This document shows, piece by piece, positions 8,451 to 15,452 of a stretch of 64,000 nucleotides of DNA. The notes under the pieces are model-generated. The model was not told where the DNA came from, ran no database searches, and worked only from the letters and a program-made list of their open reading frames with translations. The translations under genes were made by a program, and so were the position numbers. The DNA is from Actinomycetospora corticicola (GTDB lineage: Bacteria > Actinomycetota > Actinomycetes > Mycobacteriales > Pseudonocardiaceae). Numbering within the stretch: position 1 is the first letter of the stretch; the number at the start of each line of letters is the position of its first letter. Where the stretch lies: the NCBI RefSeq assembly GCF_013409505.1, contig NZ_JACCBN010000001.1, positions 186,001 through 250,000 on the forward strand, in the 5' to 3' direction.

Positions 8451-8666
8451 TCACTTCGTGTCGGTGAGCGCGAACCCGACCTTGAGGGTGACCTGCACGT
8501 GACCGACCTCGCCGCCCTCGACGTGCCCGCGGATCTCGGTCACCTCGAACCAGTCGATGTCCTTCAGCGTCGCCGATGCGCGTGAGATGGCGCCGCGGAT
8601 CGCGTCGTCGACGCCCTTCTCCGAGGTGCCGACGATCTCGGTCTTGCTGTACGTGGTGTCCGCCAT
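8451..8666 (-). CDS. Dodecin family flavin-binding protein
   Basis: 71 aa, the normal length for dodecin. The sequence has the start KTEIVGTSEKGVDDAIRGAI, the flavin-contacting segment LKDIDWFEVTEIRGHVEGG and the closing strand HVQVTLKVGFAL. Dodecins form hollow dodecamers that store flavin or CoA and protect flavins from light. The ATG at 8666 has a GGAGCTCTCCC-type upstream region and gives the standard N-terminus MADTTYSK. In a region rich in FMN-dependent monooxygenases a flavin buffer makes sense, but that link is inference. Confidence 0.93.
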   Translation of the reverse strand: MADTTYSKTEIVGTSEKGVDDAIRGAISRASATLKDIDWFEVTEIRGHVEGGEVGHVQVTLKVGFALTDTK

Positions 8667-8798
8667 GGGAGAGCTCCTGGGGGTCAGGGGGATCGGGCAC
8701 ATCGTCGCCCGGCCGGGCAACGGTCATCACTCGGGCGTAGTCGGAGCAAGCCGGGAGGACGCGGATGTGACCGCGACCTCTCTCCGGGGAGAGATCCG

Positions 8799-8834
8799 TT
8801 GACAGGGCCGCGGGGCCCCGGTTCGGTGATGGCT
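8799..8834 (+). promoter_or_regulatory. Candidate promoter of the leader peptide and DszC-like gene
   Basis: TTGACA at 8799-8804, a 17-bp spacer, then TTCGGT at 8822-8827, seven bases before a GTG at 8835 in the leader frame. The spacing fits a sigma-70-type promoter with transcription starting at or near the initiation codon, that is, a leaderless mRNA. The -10 match is weak. Confidence 0.45.
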
Positions 8835-8930
8835 GTGACCCGACCGACCGAGGTGCTGATCCCGGCACTGCTGACGTCGCGTCTGCACGTCGACCTGCTG
8901 CTGGTCTGCTCCAGCGCCTGTCGCCCCTGA
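8829..8930 (+). CDS. Cysteine-containing HVDL leader peptide upstream of DszC-like gene
   Basis: 33 codons from ATG 8829, or 31 from GTG 8835. The C-terminal part SRLHVDLLLVCSSACRP matches the short HVDL leader peptides found before sulfur genes in actinobacteria: Arg-x-His-Val-Asp-Leu, then a few residues and late Cys codons. Two Cys codons lie near the stop. The ribosome could stall there when Cys-tRNA is scarce and change expression of the downstream gene at 9103. The function is inferred from motif and position. Confidence 0.75.
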   Translation: MAVTRPTEVLIPALLTSRLHVDLLLVCSSACRP

Positions 8931-9102
8931 CCTCGACGGTCCCCGGCGCCCTCTGAGTGCGCCGCTCCACGCGCGTCGTCCGCGCGATCTCCCCGGCGTC
9001 CCCGCACGCCGTTCCCCGGCCCGGGGCCGCACCGCCGTGCGCGCCCCGCGGCCCGTCCCCGCGCGCGCCGACGTCGCGCGCACCCCTGGTGGAAGGACAC
9101 CC

Positions 9103-10350
9103 ATGACCGAGGTACTCGAGCCCTTCGTGACCGCCGCCCGCGACGGCGGTGCCGACTTCGCGGCCCTCCCGACCCCGACCACGCCCGCCGAGTGGCTGGA
9201 GCGGGCCCGCCTGGTCCGCCGCATCCTCGAGGTCGACGCCGCGGAGCGCGACGCCGCCGGAGCGACCCCCTACGACGAGGTGGCCGTGCTCAAGCGGTCC
9301 GGCCTGGTCACGCTGCTGGGTCCGGTGGCGGAGGGCGGGGGTGGCCAGGAGTGGCCGCTGGCGTACCGGGTGACCCGGGAGGTCGCCGCCGGCGACGGCT
9401 CGATCGGGCAGCTGCTCGGCTACCACTACCTGTGGTTCTGGGCCGCGCGGCTCGTCGGCACCCCTGAGCAGATCGAGGCCGTCGAGACGCAGGCGACGGC
9501 CGAGCAGTGGTTCTTCGGCGGGGCGGTCAACCCACGCGACGACGACGTGGTGATCCACGACGAGGGCGACGAGCTCGTCTACCACGGCAAGAAGTCGTTC
9601 TCGACCGGCAGCAACGTCTCCGACGTGACCGTGCTCGAGGGCGTCGTCTCCGGCACCGAGACCCACGTCTTCGCGATCGTGCCCTCGAAGCAGGAGGGCA
9701 TCGTCTACCACGACGACTGGGACAACATCGGCCAGCGGCTGACCGAGTCCGGCGGGGTCACCATCGACGGCGTGCGGGTGCCGTGGGCCGCGGCGGCGGG
9801 GTTCCGCGACAAGGTCTACCAGCCGCGGGTCTACAACACCCTGAACGTCCCGGTGATCCAGCTGGTGTTCGTCAACTTCTACCTGGGGATCGCGCGCGGC
9901 GCGCTCGACACGGCCGCGGAGTACACCCGCACCACCACGCGCCCGTGGTTGCACGGCGGCCAGGAGCGCGCCACCGACGAGCCGTACATCGTCGACGGCT
10001 ACGGCGACCTGACGGCGAAGCTCTGGGCGGCCGAGGCCCTCGCCGACGCCGTCGCGGACGAGCAGCAGGAGATCCACCGCGACCCCGACGCCCTGACCGA
10101 GCAGGCGCGCGGCGAGCACGAGGTCCGGGTGGCGGCCGTGAAGGCGGTCGCCACGAACGTCGCCCTCGCCGCCTCCAACGCGATCTTCGAGCTCACCGGG
10201 GCCCGCGCGACCCGGGCCTCCCTGGGCTTCGACCGGTTCTGGCGCAACGTCCGCACGCACTCGCTGCACGACCCGGTCGCCTACAAGCGCCGGGAGGTCG
10301 GCCGCTTCGTACTGACCGGCGAGCTGCCCCAGCCGACCTGGTACAGCTGA
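9103..10350 (+). CDS. DszC/SfnB-type FMN-dependent monooxygenase (acyl-CoA dehydrogenase fold)
   Basis: 415 aa with the acyl-CoA dehydrogenase fold. It carries features of the DszC/SfnB oxygenase branch: YHYLWFWAARLVGTPEQIEAVE, YHGKKSFSTGSNVSDV, WDNIGQRLTESGGVTIDGVRVP and the C-terminal FDRFWRNVRTHSLHDPVAYKRREVGRF. These enzymes use reduced FMN and oxygen to attack sulfur compounds such as thiophenes and sulfones rather than acyl-CoA. ATG 9103 has a GGAAGGA site at suitable distance. A cysteine leader peptide 172 bp upstream supports a role in sulfur supply. A paralogue sits at 32146-33381. Confidence 0.87.
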   Translation: MTEVLEPFVTAARDGGADFAALPTPTTPAEWLERARLVRRILEVDAAERDAAGATPYDEVAVLKRSGLVTLLGPVAEGGGGQEWPLAYRVTREVAAGDGSIGQLLGYHYLWFWAARLVGTPEQIEAVETQATAEQWFFGGAVNPRDDDVVIHDEGDELVYHGKKSFSTGSNVSDVTVLEGVVSGTETHVFAIVPSKQEGIVYHDDWDNIGQRLTESGGVTIDGVRVPWAAAAGFRDKVYQPRVYNTLNVPVIQLVFVNFYLGIARGALDTAAEYTRTTTRPWLHGGQERATDEPYIVDGYGDLTAKLWAAEALADAVADEQQEIHRDPDALTEQARGEHEVRVAAVKAVATNVALAASNAIFELTGARATRASLGFDRFWRNVRTHSLHDPVAYKRREVGRFVLTGELPQPTWYS

Positions 10351-10441
10351 CGCTTCCGGGCCCACCGCCGGCCGGCCCGCGCCCTCGGAGCCGGTCCGTG
10401 GTGCGCCGGCGGGATCTCCGTGGTGTGGTGGCCGGGAGGTC

Positions 10442-10580
10442 CCGCCGACGGCACGTGATCATCCGAGTCAGCGCGACTCGGACGCGCCACGGCGGATCCG
10501 CGATCGGACCGGCCGGCCACCGGCGCCGAGCGCACCACATCATCCAAGTCGCCACGACTCGGATGGTCCCGCCGGCAGCA
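10442..10580. repeat. 81-bp tandem repeat (2 copies) with family D palindromes
   Basis: Two copies start at GCAC..ATCATCC (10451 and 10532) and are offset by 81 bp. Each contains a palindrome: CCGAGTC-AGCGC-GACTCGG at 10463-10481 and CCAAGTC-GCCAC-GACTCGG at 10544-10562. The same 7-N5-7 palindrome recurs three times in the array near 45 kb. It lies between the convergent DszC-like and NTF2-like genes. The remainder of this 280-bp gap shows no coding signal. Confidence 0.7.
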
Positions 10581-10630
10581 CGCCGGGTCCCGAGAAGGTG
10601 TCGGAACCGAGGTCCGAGCGTCCGAATTCG

Positions 10631-10987
10631 CTACGTCTTGGCGGGGACCGGCGTGCCCTGGTGGAACAGCACCCGCCAGGGCCCGCCGGGCTCCCGTCGC
10701 CAGACCGAGCTGCGCAAGGTCGTCCGTTCCTGACGACGGGTCCGGTAGGTCACCAGCACGACGTCCTCCGCGAGTCGGACCGCCGCCTCGTCGGAGACCT
10801 CCAACGGCTCGTGGTCGGCGGCGAACACGACCGCGAGGACGGACTCGCGGTCCCACTCCTGCCCGGACGCCCCGTACTCGCGGAAATCCGGGTCGATCAG
10901 CGGACCCGCCAGCTCTCGGGACCGCCGGACGTCGAGGTCGAGCAGCCGGAGTTCGAGGTCGAGGACCGTGCGCAGCTCGTCGTCCAT
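10631..10987 (-). CDS. Small NTF2-like / DUF4440-type protein
   Basis: 118 aa. The pattern fits the SnoaL/DUF4440 nuclear-transport-factor-2 fold: an initial helix (VLDLELRLLDLDVRRSRELAGPLIDPDFREYGASGQEWDRESV), then strands LVTYRTRRQERTTLRSSVWRREPGGPWRVLFHQGTPV ending near the C-terminus. The last strand WRVLFHQGTPV is characteristic. The fold is used both by enzymes and by ligand-binding proteins, so no reaction is assigned. It is a single gene, convergent with the DszC-like gene and divergent from the leader peptide at 11098. Confidence 0.78.
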   Translation of the reverse strand: MDDELRTVLDLELRLLDLDVRRSRELAGPLIDPDFREYGASGQEWDRESVLAVVFAADHEPLEVSDEAAVRLAEDVVLVTYRTRRQERTTLRSSVWRREPGGPWRVLFHQGTPVPAKT

Positions 10988-11097
10988 CCGGCCACCCTGG
11001 GCGCCCGCCGGCGAACCGGCAACGCACCCGGCCGTCATCACCGAGCCGGAATCGCAGGGCCTGGTGGACCGGCGCGGCGCCGTGTCAGAGTGATGAC

Positions 11098-11178
11098 GTG
11101 GGACCCGGATCGCGACTCGTGCGCCGCACGTACGTCGATCTGCTGCGCGTCGTCTCCGCGGGGTGTCGGGCGAGCTGA
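11098..11178 (+). CDS. YVDL-type cysteine leader peptide
   Basis: 26 codons from GTG 11098, ending RRTYVDLLRVVSAGCRAS. This is the HVDL leader pattern with His replaced by Tyr, and the late Cys codon is kept. Seven bases before the GTG there is a -10-like CAGAGT, so the transcript may be leaderless. The next plus-strand gene (11222) is of unknown function. The leader suggests that it, too, is controlled by cysteine supply. Confidence 0.6.
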   Translation: MGPGSRLVRRTYVDLLRVVSAGCRAS

Positions 11179-11221
11179 GCTCGCCGCCCGACCCGCCGGT
11201 CCGTCCGCGGACCGCCCCTCC

Positions 11222-11575
11222 GTGAGGATTCTCGTGCCCACGTCCCGTCCTGCCACGACCACCGCCACCATGCGTCCACGTCGACCGGCGGTGCCGGACC
11301 CGCTCGCGCGGGCCGTCGCCACCGGGCTCCGGCAGCTCCGGGCGCTCGACGTCGAGGGCACCCGCGAGCGGTGGACGCGCTGCCGCACGGTGGAGACCGC
11401 CCTGCGCGCCGCCCTCGACGAGCAGCTCACCCTGGGCCCCTCCGACGCGGTGCCCGCCGTCACGATCGCCTGCGCCTACCTCACGGCCACCGACGTGGAG
11501 GAGGCGTGCGCGGCCCTGCTCCTCGCCGCCGACCGTCTGCGGGCAACGAGCACTCGGACCGGCCCACCGTCGTGA
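11222..11575 (+). CDS. Small protein of unknown function downstream of a cysteine leader
   Basis: About 117 aa from GTG 11222; GTG 11234 and ATG 11270 are alternative starts, none with a clear ribosome site. The C-terminal ~90 residues look structured and helical (DPLARAVATGLRQLRALDVEGTRERWTRCRTVETALRAALDEQL, then AVTIACAYLTATDVEEACAALLLAADRL). No catalytic motif is visible and no family is recognised. It is framed by the YVDL leader 43 bp upstream and a strong hairpin that includes its stop codon, so it is probably a one-gene transcription unit. Confidence 0.5.
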   Translation: MRILVPTSRPATTTATMRPRRPAVPDPLARAVATGLRQLRALDVEGTRERWTRCRTVETALRAALDEQLTLGPSDAVPAVTIACAYLTATDVEEACAALLLAADRLRATSTRTGPPS

Positions 11576-11626
11576 ACGAGCGGCACTTTCGCAGCATCCA
11601 GGTGTGCGACAGTGCCGCTCGTTCAC
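11572..11626. terminator. Strong hairpin between convergent genes
   Basis: Perfect 16-bp arms GTGAACGAGCGGCACT (11572-11587) and AGTGCCGCTCGTTCAC (11611-11626), with an inner CGCA/TGCG pair in the loop. It overlaps the stop codon of the unknown gene on the plus strand and lies five bases from the stop of the MHS transporter on the minus strand. It probably terminates both. Confidence 0.75.
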
Positions 11627-11630
11627 TGCC

Positions 11631-12935
11631 TCACAGGTGCTCCAGCGGCCGAGCCTTCAACGCCGCCCAGATGCTGACCAGCGCTGCGACGAACAGGTAG
11701 CCCGCCGCGTACCAGGGTGCGCCGCCGCCGAGGGCGAGCAGCGAGGTGAGGATCAGCGGGGTGAGCCCGGAGGCGTAGATCCCGCCGCCCTGGAAGGCGA
11801 GCGACATGCCCGTGTAGCGCGTCCTCGTCGGGAAGATCTCGGCGAACAACGTCGACTCGGCGCCGCTGGTCAGCCCGTAGGAGATCCCGAGCATCACGAT
11901 CAGCACGAGTCCGACGACGACCGTCGAGCCGGTCCCGAGCAGCGCGAACGCCGGGAACACGCCGACGGCGAGGATCGCGCAGCCGATCGCGAAGACCCGG
12001 CCGCGGCCGATGCGGTCGCCGAGGAACCCGGCCAGCAGCACGACGAAGGCGCTGACCACGGCGGCGACGGTCACCGCGATCAGCATCTCCGAGCGCGGCA
12101 GCTTCAGCGTCGACACGGTGTAGGTGAGGACGAAGACGCCCCACGTGTTGAACGACGCGCCCTCGGCCCAGCGGGCGAGCAGACCGAAGCCGAGGTTGCG
12201 GCGCGACTCCGGGTCGCGCACGACGTCGACCACCGGGACGCGCGACACCTCCGCGGACTCCTGCATGCGGCGGAAGGCCGGGGTCTCGAGCACGGCGAGG
12301 CGCACCACGAACCCGATGATCACGAGCACGACGCTGGCCACGAACGCGATGCGCCACCCGTAGTCGAGGAACGCCTGATCGTCCATCAGTGCGCCGAGCA
12401 GGGCGAACGCGCCGGTGCCCAGCGCGAGTCCCAGCCCGAGCCCGATCTGCGGCGTCGCGCCGTAGAGGCCGCGCTTCCCCGGCGGGGCGTACTCGACGGC
12501 CATGAGCACGGCGCCGCCCCACTCGCCGCCGATCGCGATGCCCTGGATGACGCGGAGCAGCACGAGCAGGATCGGCGCGGCCACGCCGATCGCGGCGTAG
12601 GTGGGCAGCAGACCGATCGCGGCGGTCGAGAGTCCGGTCAGGGCCATCGTCACGATGAGGGTGCTGCGCCGACCGACGCGGTCCCCGATGTGCCCGAAGA
12701 TCAGCCCGCCGATGGGGCGGGCGACGAAGCCGATCGCGAAGGTGGCGAACGAGAGCAGCGTGGCCACCGTCGGGTCGCCGTTGCCGTAGAAGAGCTGCGG
12801 GAAGACGATCCCGGCGGCCGTGGCGAAGAGGAAGAAGTCGTACCACTCGATGGTCGTCCCGATGAGGGACGCCGCGAGGACGGTGCGGCCTTCCTTCGTC
12901 GTCGCCAGACGAGCGGTCTCGGCGGTCGCGGTCAC
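11631..12935 (-). CDS. MFS transporter, metabolite:H+ symporter (MHS) family
   Basis: 434 aa, about 12 transmembrane helices. MHS marks are the start LAASLIGTTIEWYDFFLFATAAG, the helix 2-3 loop FGHIGDRVGRRSTL and the helix 4-5 segment VIQGIAIGGEWGGAVLMAVEYAP. The family imports small carboxylates, betaines or related solutes with protons. Its GTG start (12935) overlaps the stop of the SsuD-like gene as GTGA, so transporter and monooxygenase are made together; the cargo is probably that enzyme's organosulfur substrate. Termination is by the hairpin at 11572-11626. Confidence 0.9.
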   Translation of the reverse strand: MTATAETARLATTKEGRTVLAASLIGTTIEWYDFFLFATAAGIVFPQLFYGNGDPTVATLLSFATFAIGFVARPIGGLIFGHIGDRVGRRSTLIVTMALTGLSTAAIGLLPTYAAIGVAAPILLVLLRVIQGIAIGGEWGGAVLMAVEYAPPGKRGLYGATPQIGLGLGLALGTGAFALLGALMDDQAFLDYGWRIAFVASVVLVIIGFVVRLAVLETPAFRRMQESAEVSRVPVVDVVRDPESRRNLGFGLLARWAEGASFNTWGVFVLTYTVSTLKLPRSEMLIAVTVAAVVSAFVVLLAGFLGDRIGRGRVFAIGCAILAVGVFPAFALLGTGSTVVVGLVLIVMLGISYGLTSGAESTLFAEIFPTRTRYTGMSLAFQGGGIYASGLTPLILTSLLALGGGAPWYAAGYLFVAALVSIWAALKARPLEHL

Positions 12936-14104
12936 CGGGAGGACCCCGCGAAGGGCACGGACGCGGCGGGGGCGTGGAGGGCGCGGGCGGCCTCGGACCC
13001 GGCGGCCGGGGTCCAGAGCCCACGGCGGCCGAGCTCGGCCAGCGGACCCTCGCCGACCCAGTAGGCCTCCTCGAGGTGCGGGTGGCCGGAGAGGACGAAC
13101 TCGGTGATGCCGAGGTCGTGGTACTCGACCATGCGGTCGGCGACCTCGGCATGGCTGCCGACGAGCGCCGTGCCCGCGCCGCCGCGCACCAGGCCGACAC
13201 CGGCCCACAGGTTGGGGGAGACCTCGAGGTCCCCGGCGGTCTTCGCCCCGCCGTCGTGCAGACTCCGCATCCGCTGCTGCCCGACCGACTCGCTCTTCGA
13301 CAGCCCGGCCTGGACGTTCTCGATCATGTGGTCGGGGATGCCGCGCAGCAGTTCCTCGGCCTGCGCCCACGCCGCGTCGGAGGTGTCGCGGGTGATCACG
13401 TGCAGCCGGATGCCGAACCGGACCTCGCGGCCCTCCTCGGCGGCGAGCTTGCGGATCCAGGTGATCTTCTCGGCCACCTGCTCCGGCGGCTCGCCCCAGG
13501 TCAGGTACACGTCGACGTGCTTCGCGGCGACCTCGCCGGCCTTCGGCGACGACCCGCCGAAGTAGATCGGCGGCACCGGGTCGGGCACGCGCTCGAGCTG
13601 CGCGCCCTCGACGTGGACCTGCTCGCCGTCGAGCGTGACCTCCTCGCCGGCCCAGAGGCGGCGGACGACGTCGAGGAACTCGCCGGTGCGGGTGTAGCGC
13701 TGGTCCTTGTCGAGGAAGTCGCCGTAGGCGCGCTGCTCGGAGGGCTCGCCGCCGGTGACGACGTTGACGAGGAGCCGACCGCCGGAGTGGCGCTGGAAGG
13801 TGGCGCCCATCTGCGCGGCGAGCGTGGGGGAGGTGCCGCCGGGGCGGAAGGCGACGAGGAACTTCAGCCGCTCGCTCTCGGCGGCGAGCATCGCGGTGGT
13901 GAGCCACGCGTCCTCGCACCACGCCCCGGTGGGGGTGAGCGCGCCCTCGAACCCGAGGGTCTCGGCGGCGCGGGCGATCTGGGCGAGGTAGCCGAGCGAC
14001 GCCTCGCGGGGCGTGCCGGCGGCCGAGGCGGCCATGCCGTGCCCACCGCCGACGAGGCCGCGGGAGTCGCCGTAGGTGGGCAGGAACCAGTGCGCGGTGA
14101 TCAC
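12932..14104 (-). CDS. ssuD: SsuD-like FMNH2-dependent alkanesulfonate monooxygenase
   Basis: 390 aa. The N-terminus ITAHWFLPTYGDSRGL closely follows the SsuD pattern (FWFLPTHGD). Other family stretches are FEGALTPTGAWCEDAWLTTAML, GRLLVNVVTGGEPSEQRAYGDFLDKDQRYTRTGEFL and YFGGSSPKAGEVAAKHVDVYLTWGEP. SsuD uses reduced FMN from a partner reductase to split alkanesulfonates into aldehyde and sulfite. No reductase gene is adjacent. A cysteine leader peptide and a perfect 40-bp palindrome lie upstream on the same strand, and an MHS transporter is translationally coupled downstream. Naming as SsuD is fairly secure at family level; the substrate may differ. Confidence 0.88.
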   Translation of the reverse strand: MITAHWFLPTYGDSRGLVGGGHGMAASAAGTPREASLGYLAQIARAAETLGFEGALTPTGAWCEDAWLTTAMLAAESERLKFLVAFRPGGTSPTLAAQMGATFQRHSGGRLLVNVVTGGEPSEQRAYGDFLDKDQRYTRTGEFLDVVRRLWAGEEVTLDGEQVHVEGAQLERVPDPVPPIYFGGSSPKAGEVAAKHVDVYLTWGEPPEQVAEKITWIRKLAAEEGREVRFGIRLHVITRDTSDAAWAQAEELLRGIPDHMIENVQAGLSKSESVGQQRMRSLHDGGAKTAGDLEVSPNLWAGVGLVRGGAGTALVGSHAEVADRMVEYHDLGITEFVLSGHPHLEEAYWVGEGPLAELGRRGLWTPAAGSEAARALHAPAASVPFAGSSR

Positions 14105-14134
14105 GATAGGGGAGTCCGTTCCGGGCTGGACGAT

Positions 14135-14201
14135 GTGCGCTCCGCGCTCGTGAGCACTAACGGTCGCTATAGCGACCGTTAGTGCTCACCTGCAGAGCAC
14201 C
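14135..14201. repeat. Family A palindrome, copy A3 (perfect 40-bp core 14150-14189)
   Basis: The core is a perfect 20+20 palindrome: GTGAGCACTAACGGTCGCTA followed by its exact complement. The left outer arm GTGCGCTCCGCG is present, the right one is weak. On the minus strand it sits between the leader peptide (ends 14211) and the ssuD-like start (14104), where an RNA hairpin could act as an attenuator. Confidence 0.9.
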
Positions 14202-14210
14202 TGGCGGCGA

Positions 14211-14294
14211 TCAGCTCGGACAGGCGCAGGTGGTGATCCGCTTGAGGTCGACGTGGCGGCGCTGCGTGAGCAGGCGCGTGCGGTCGACCGTCAT
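14211..14294 (-). CDS. Cysteine-containing HVDL leader peptide upstream of ssuD-like operon
   Basis: 27 aa ending TQRRHVDLKRITTCACPS, a textbook Arg-Arg-His-Val-Asp-Leu leader with two Cys codons close to the stop. The ATG at 14294 has a GGAGG site about nine bases upstream. The leader, palindrome A3 and ssuD-like gene follow each other on the minus strand, the layout expected for cysteine-dependent attenuation. Confidence 0.82.
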   Translation of the reverse strand: MTVDRTRLLTQRRHVDLKRITTCACPS

Positions 14295-14406
14295 GGGTGA
14301 CCATCCTCCGGTCGCCGGACGAACCCGACAACCCGAGGTGACGTGGACGTCAGGTAAGCGCGGCCGGTTCTCGACGGCGCCGGTCCCCGCCGAGGAGGCT
14401 GTCGCC

Positions 14407-15360
14407 GTGCGGGCACCGTCGACCCATCTGGCCAACCTCGACCTCAACCTGCTCGTGTCGCTGCGCGAGCTGCTCCGCGAGCGGAACGTGACCCGTGCGG
14501 CCGCCCGGGTAGGGGTGACGCAGCCCGCGGCGAGTGCCGCGCTGTCCCGGCTGCGTCGCCATTTCGACGACGAGCTGCTCGTCCGGCACGCGGGGGGATA
14601 CGTCCTGACCCCGCTCGCGGCACAGCTCGCCGACCAGGTCGAGGGCGTGTGCGCCGCCGCGGAACGCCTCTTCGGCACCGGGCACCGGTTCGACCCGACG
14701 ACCTCGCGGCGCAGCTTCAGCCTGCTCGTCGCCGATTACACCATCGCGGTGCTGGGGACGGCCCTGTCCTCGGCCCTCGCGGACCGGGCACCGGGGGTCG
14801 AGCTGCGGCTGCGCCTGGTCCACGAGTCGTTCTCCAACGACATCGGCGAGCGCATCCGGCTGATCGACGGCATGGTCGCCCCAGCGGCCCCGCGGTTCGA
14901 CCGCCCCGACCTGCGCTCGGTCCATCTCTTCGCCGACCGCTGGGTCCTCCTGCTCGACGCCGCGAGCCCCGCGGCCGAGGAGGATCTGACCCCGGCCCGA
15001 CTGGCCGTGCTGCCGTGGATCGTCCCCTTCGCGCCCGACCGGGGCTTCTCCACCGCGGCCCCGCTCACCCGACAGCTGGCCCGTCTCGGGGTCGAGCCCG
15101 ACACCCGGGTGCGGGTCGAGAGCTACCTCGCCGTGCCCCACCTCGTGGCCGGGACCGACCGGGTCGCGTTGGTCCAGGACCGGCTCGCCCGGGACGTCGC
15201 GCCGCGGCTGGGGCTCGTGACGCGCGAGTGTCCGCGGGTCGACGACGAGGAGCGGCCGACCGGGATCGAGGAGCGGCTGTGGTGGCACGCCGACCACGAC
15301 AGCGACCCGGCCCACCAGTGGCTGCGCGCCCTGCTCGTCGAGCTGACCGCCCGTCTCTGA
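14407..15360 (+). CDS. LysR-family transcriptional regulator (NodD-like branch)
   Basis: 317 aa. The helix-turn-helix begins at HLANLDLNLLVSLRELLRERNVTRAAARVGVTQPAASAALSRLRRHF, with the DLNLL start typical of the NodD/PcaQ-like group. The effector-binding part follows (FSLLVADYTIAVLGTALSSAL). GTG 14407 is chosen for its GAGGAGG site eight bases upstream; the frame is open farther up but without homology. It is divergent from the ssuD-like leader and 92 bp upstream of the catabolic island on the same strand. It could control either side, and the position directly before the island makes that the first choice. Confidence 0.88.
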   Translation: MRAPSTHLANLDLNLLVSLRELLRERNVTRAAARVGVTQPAASAALSRLRRHFDDELLVRHAGGYVLTPLAAQLADQVEGVCAAAERLFGTGHRFDPTTSRRSFSLLVADYTIAVLGTALSSALADRAPGVELRLRLVHESFSNDIGERIRLIDGMVAPAAPRFDRPDLRSVHLFADRWVLLLDAASPAAEEDLTPARLAVLPWIVPFAPDRGFSTAAPLTRQLARLGVEPDTRVRVESYLAVPHLVAGTDRVALVQDRLARDVAPRLGLVTRECPRVDDEERPTGIEERLWWHADHDSDPAHQWLRALLVELTARL

Positions 15361-15387
15361 CCCGCTGAGCTGCGGTTATTCGTGCGG

Positions 15388-15416
15388 TTGATGATCGCTC
15401 AGGTCGGTTGTCTATT
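15388..15416 (+). promoter_or_regulatory. Candidate promoter of the catabolic island
   Basis: TTGATG (15388-15393), a 17-bp spacer and TCTATT (15411-15416) form a plausible sigma-70-type promoter in an AT-richer patch. It would give a ~30-nt 5' leader before ATG 15453. This is the only AT-rich stretch before the long run of coupled genes. Confidence 0.4.
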
Positions 15417-15452
15417 TCCGTCATGGCTCACGTCACTCCTAGCTTGTGACCC

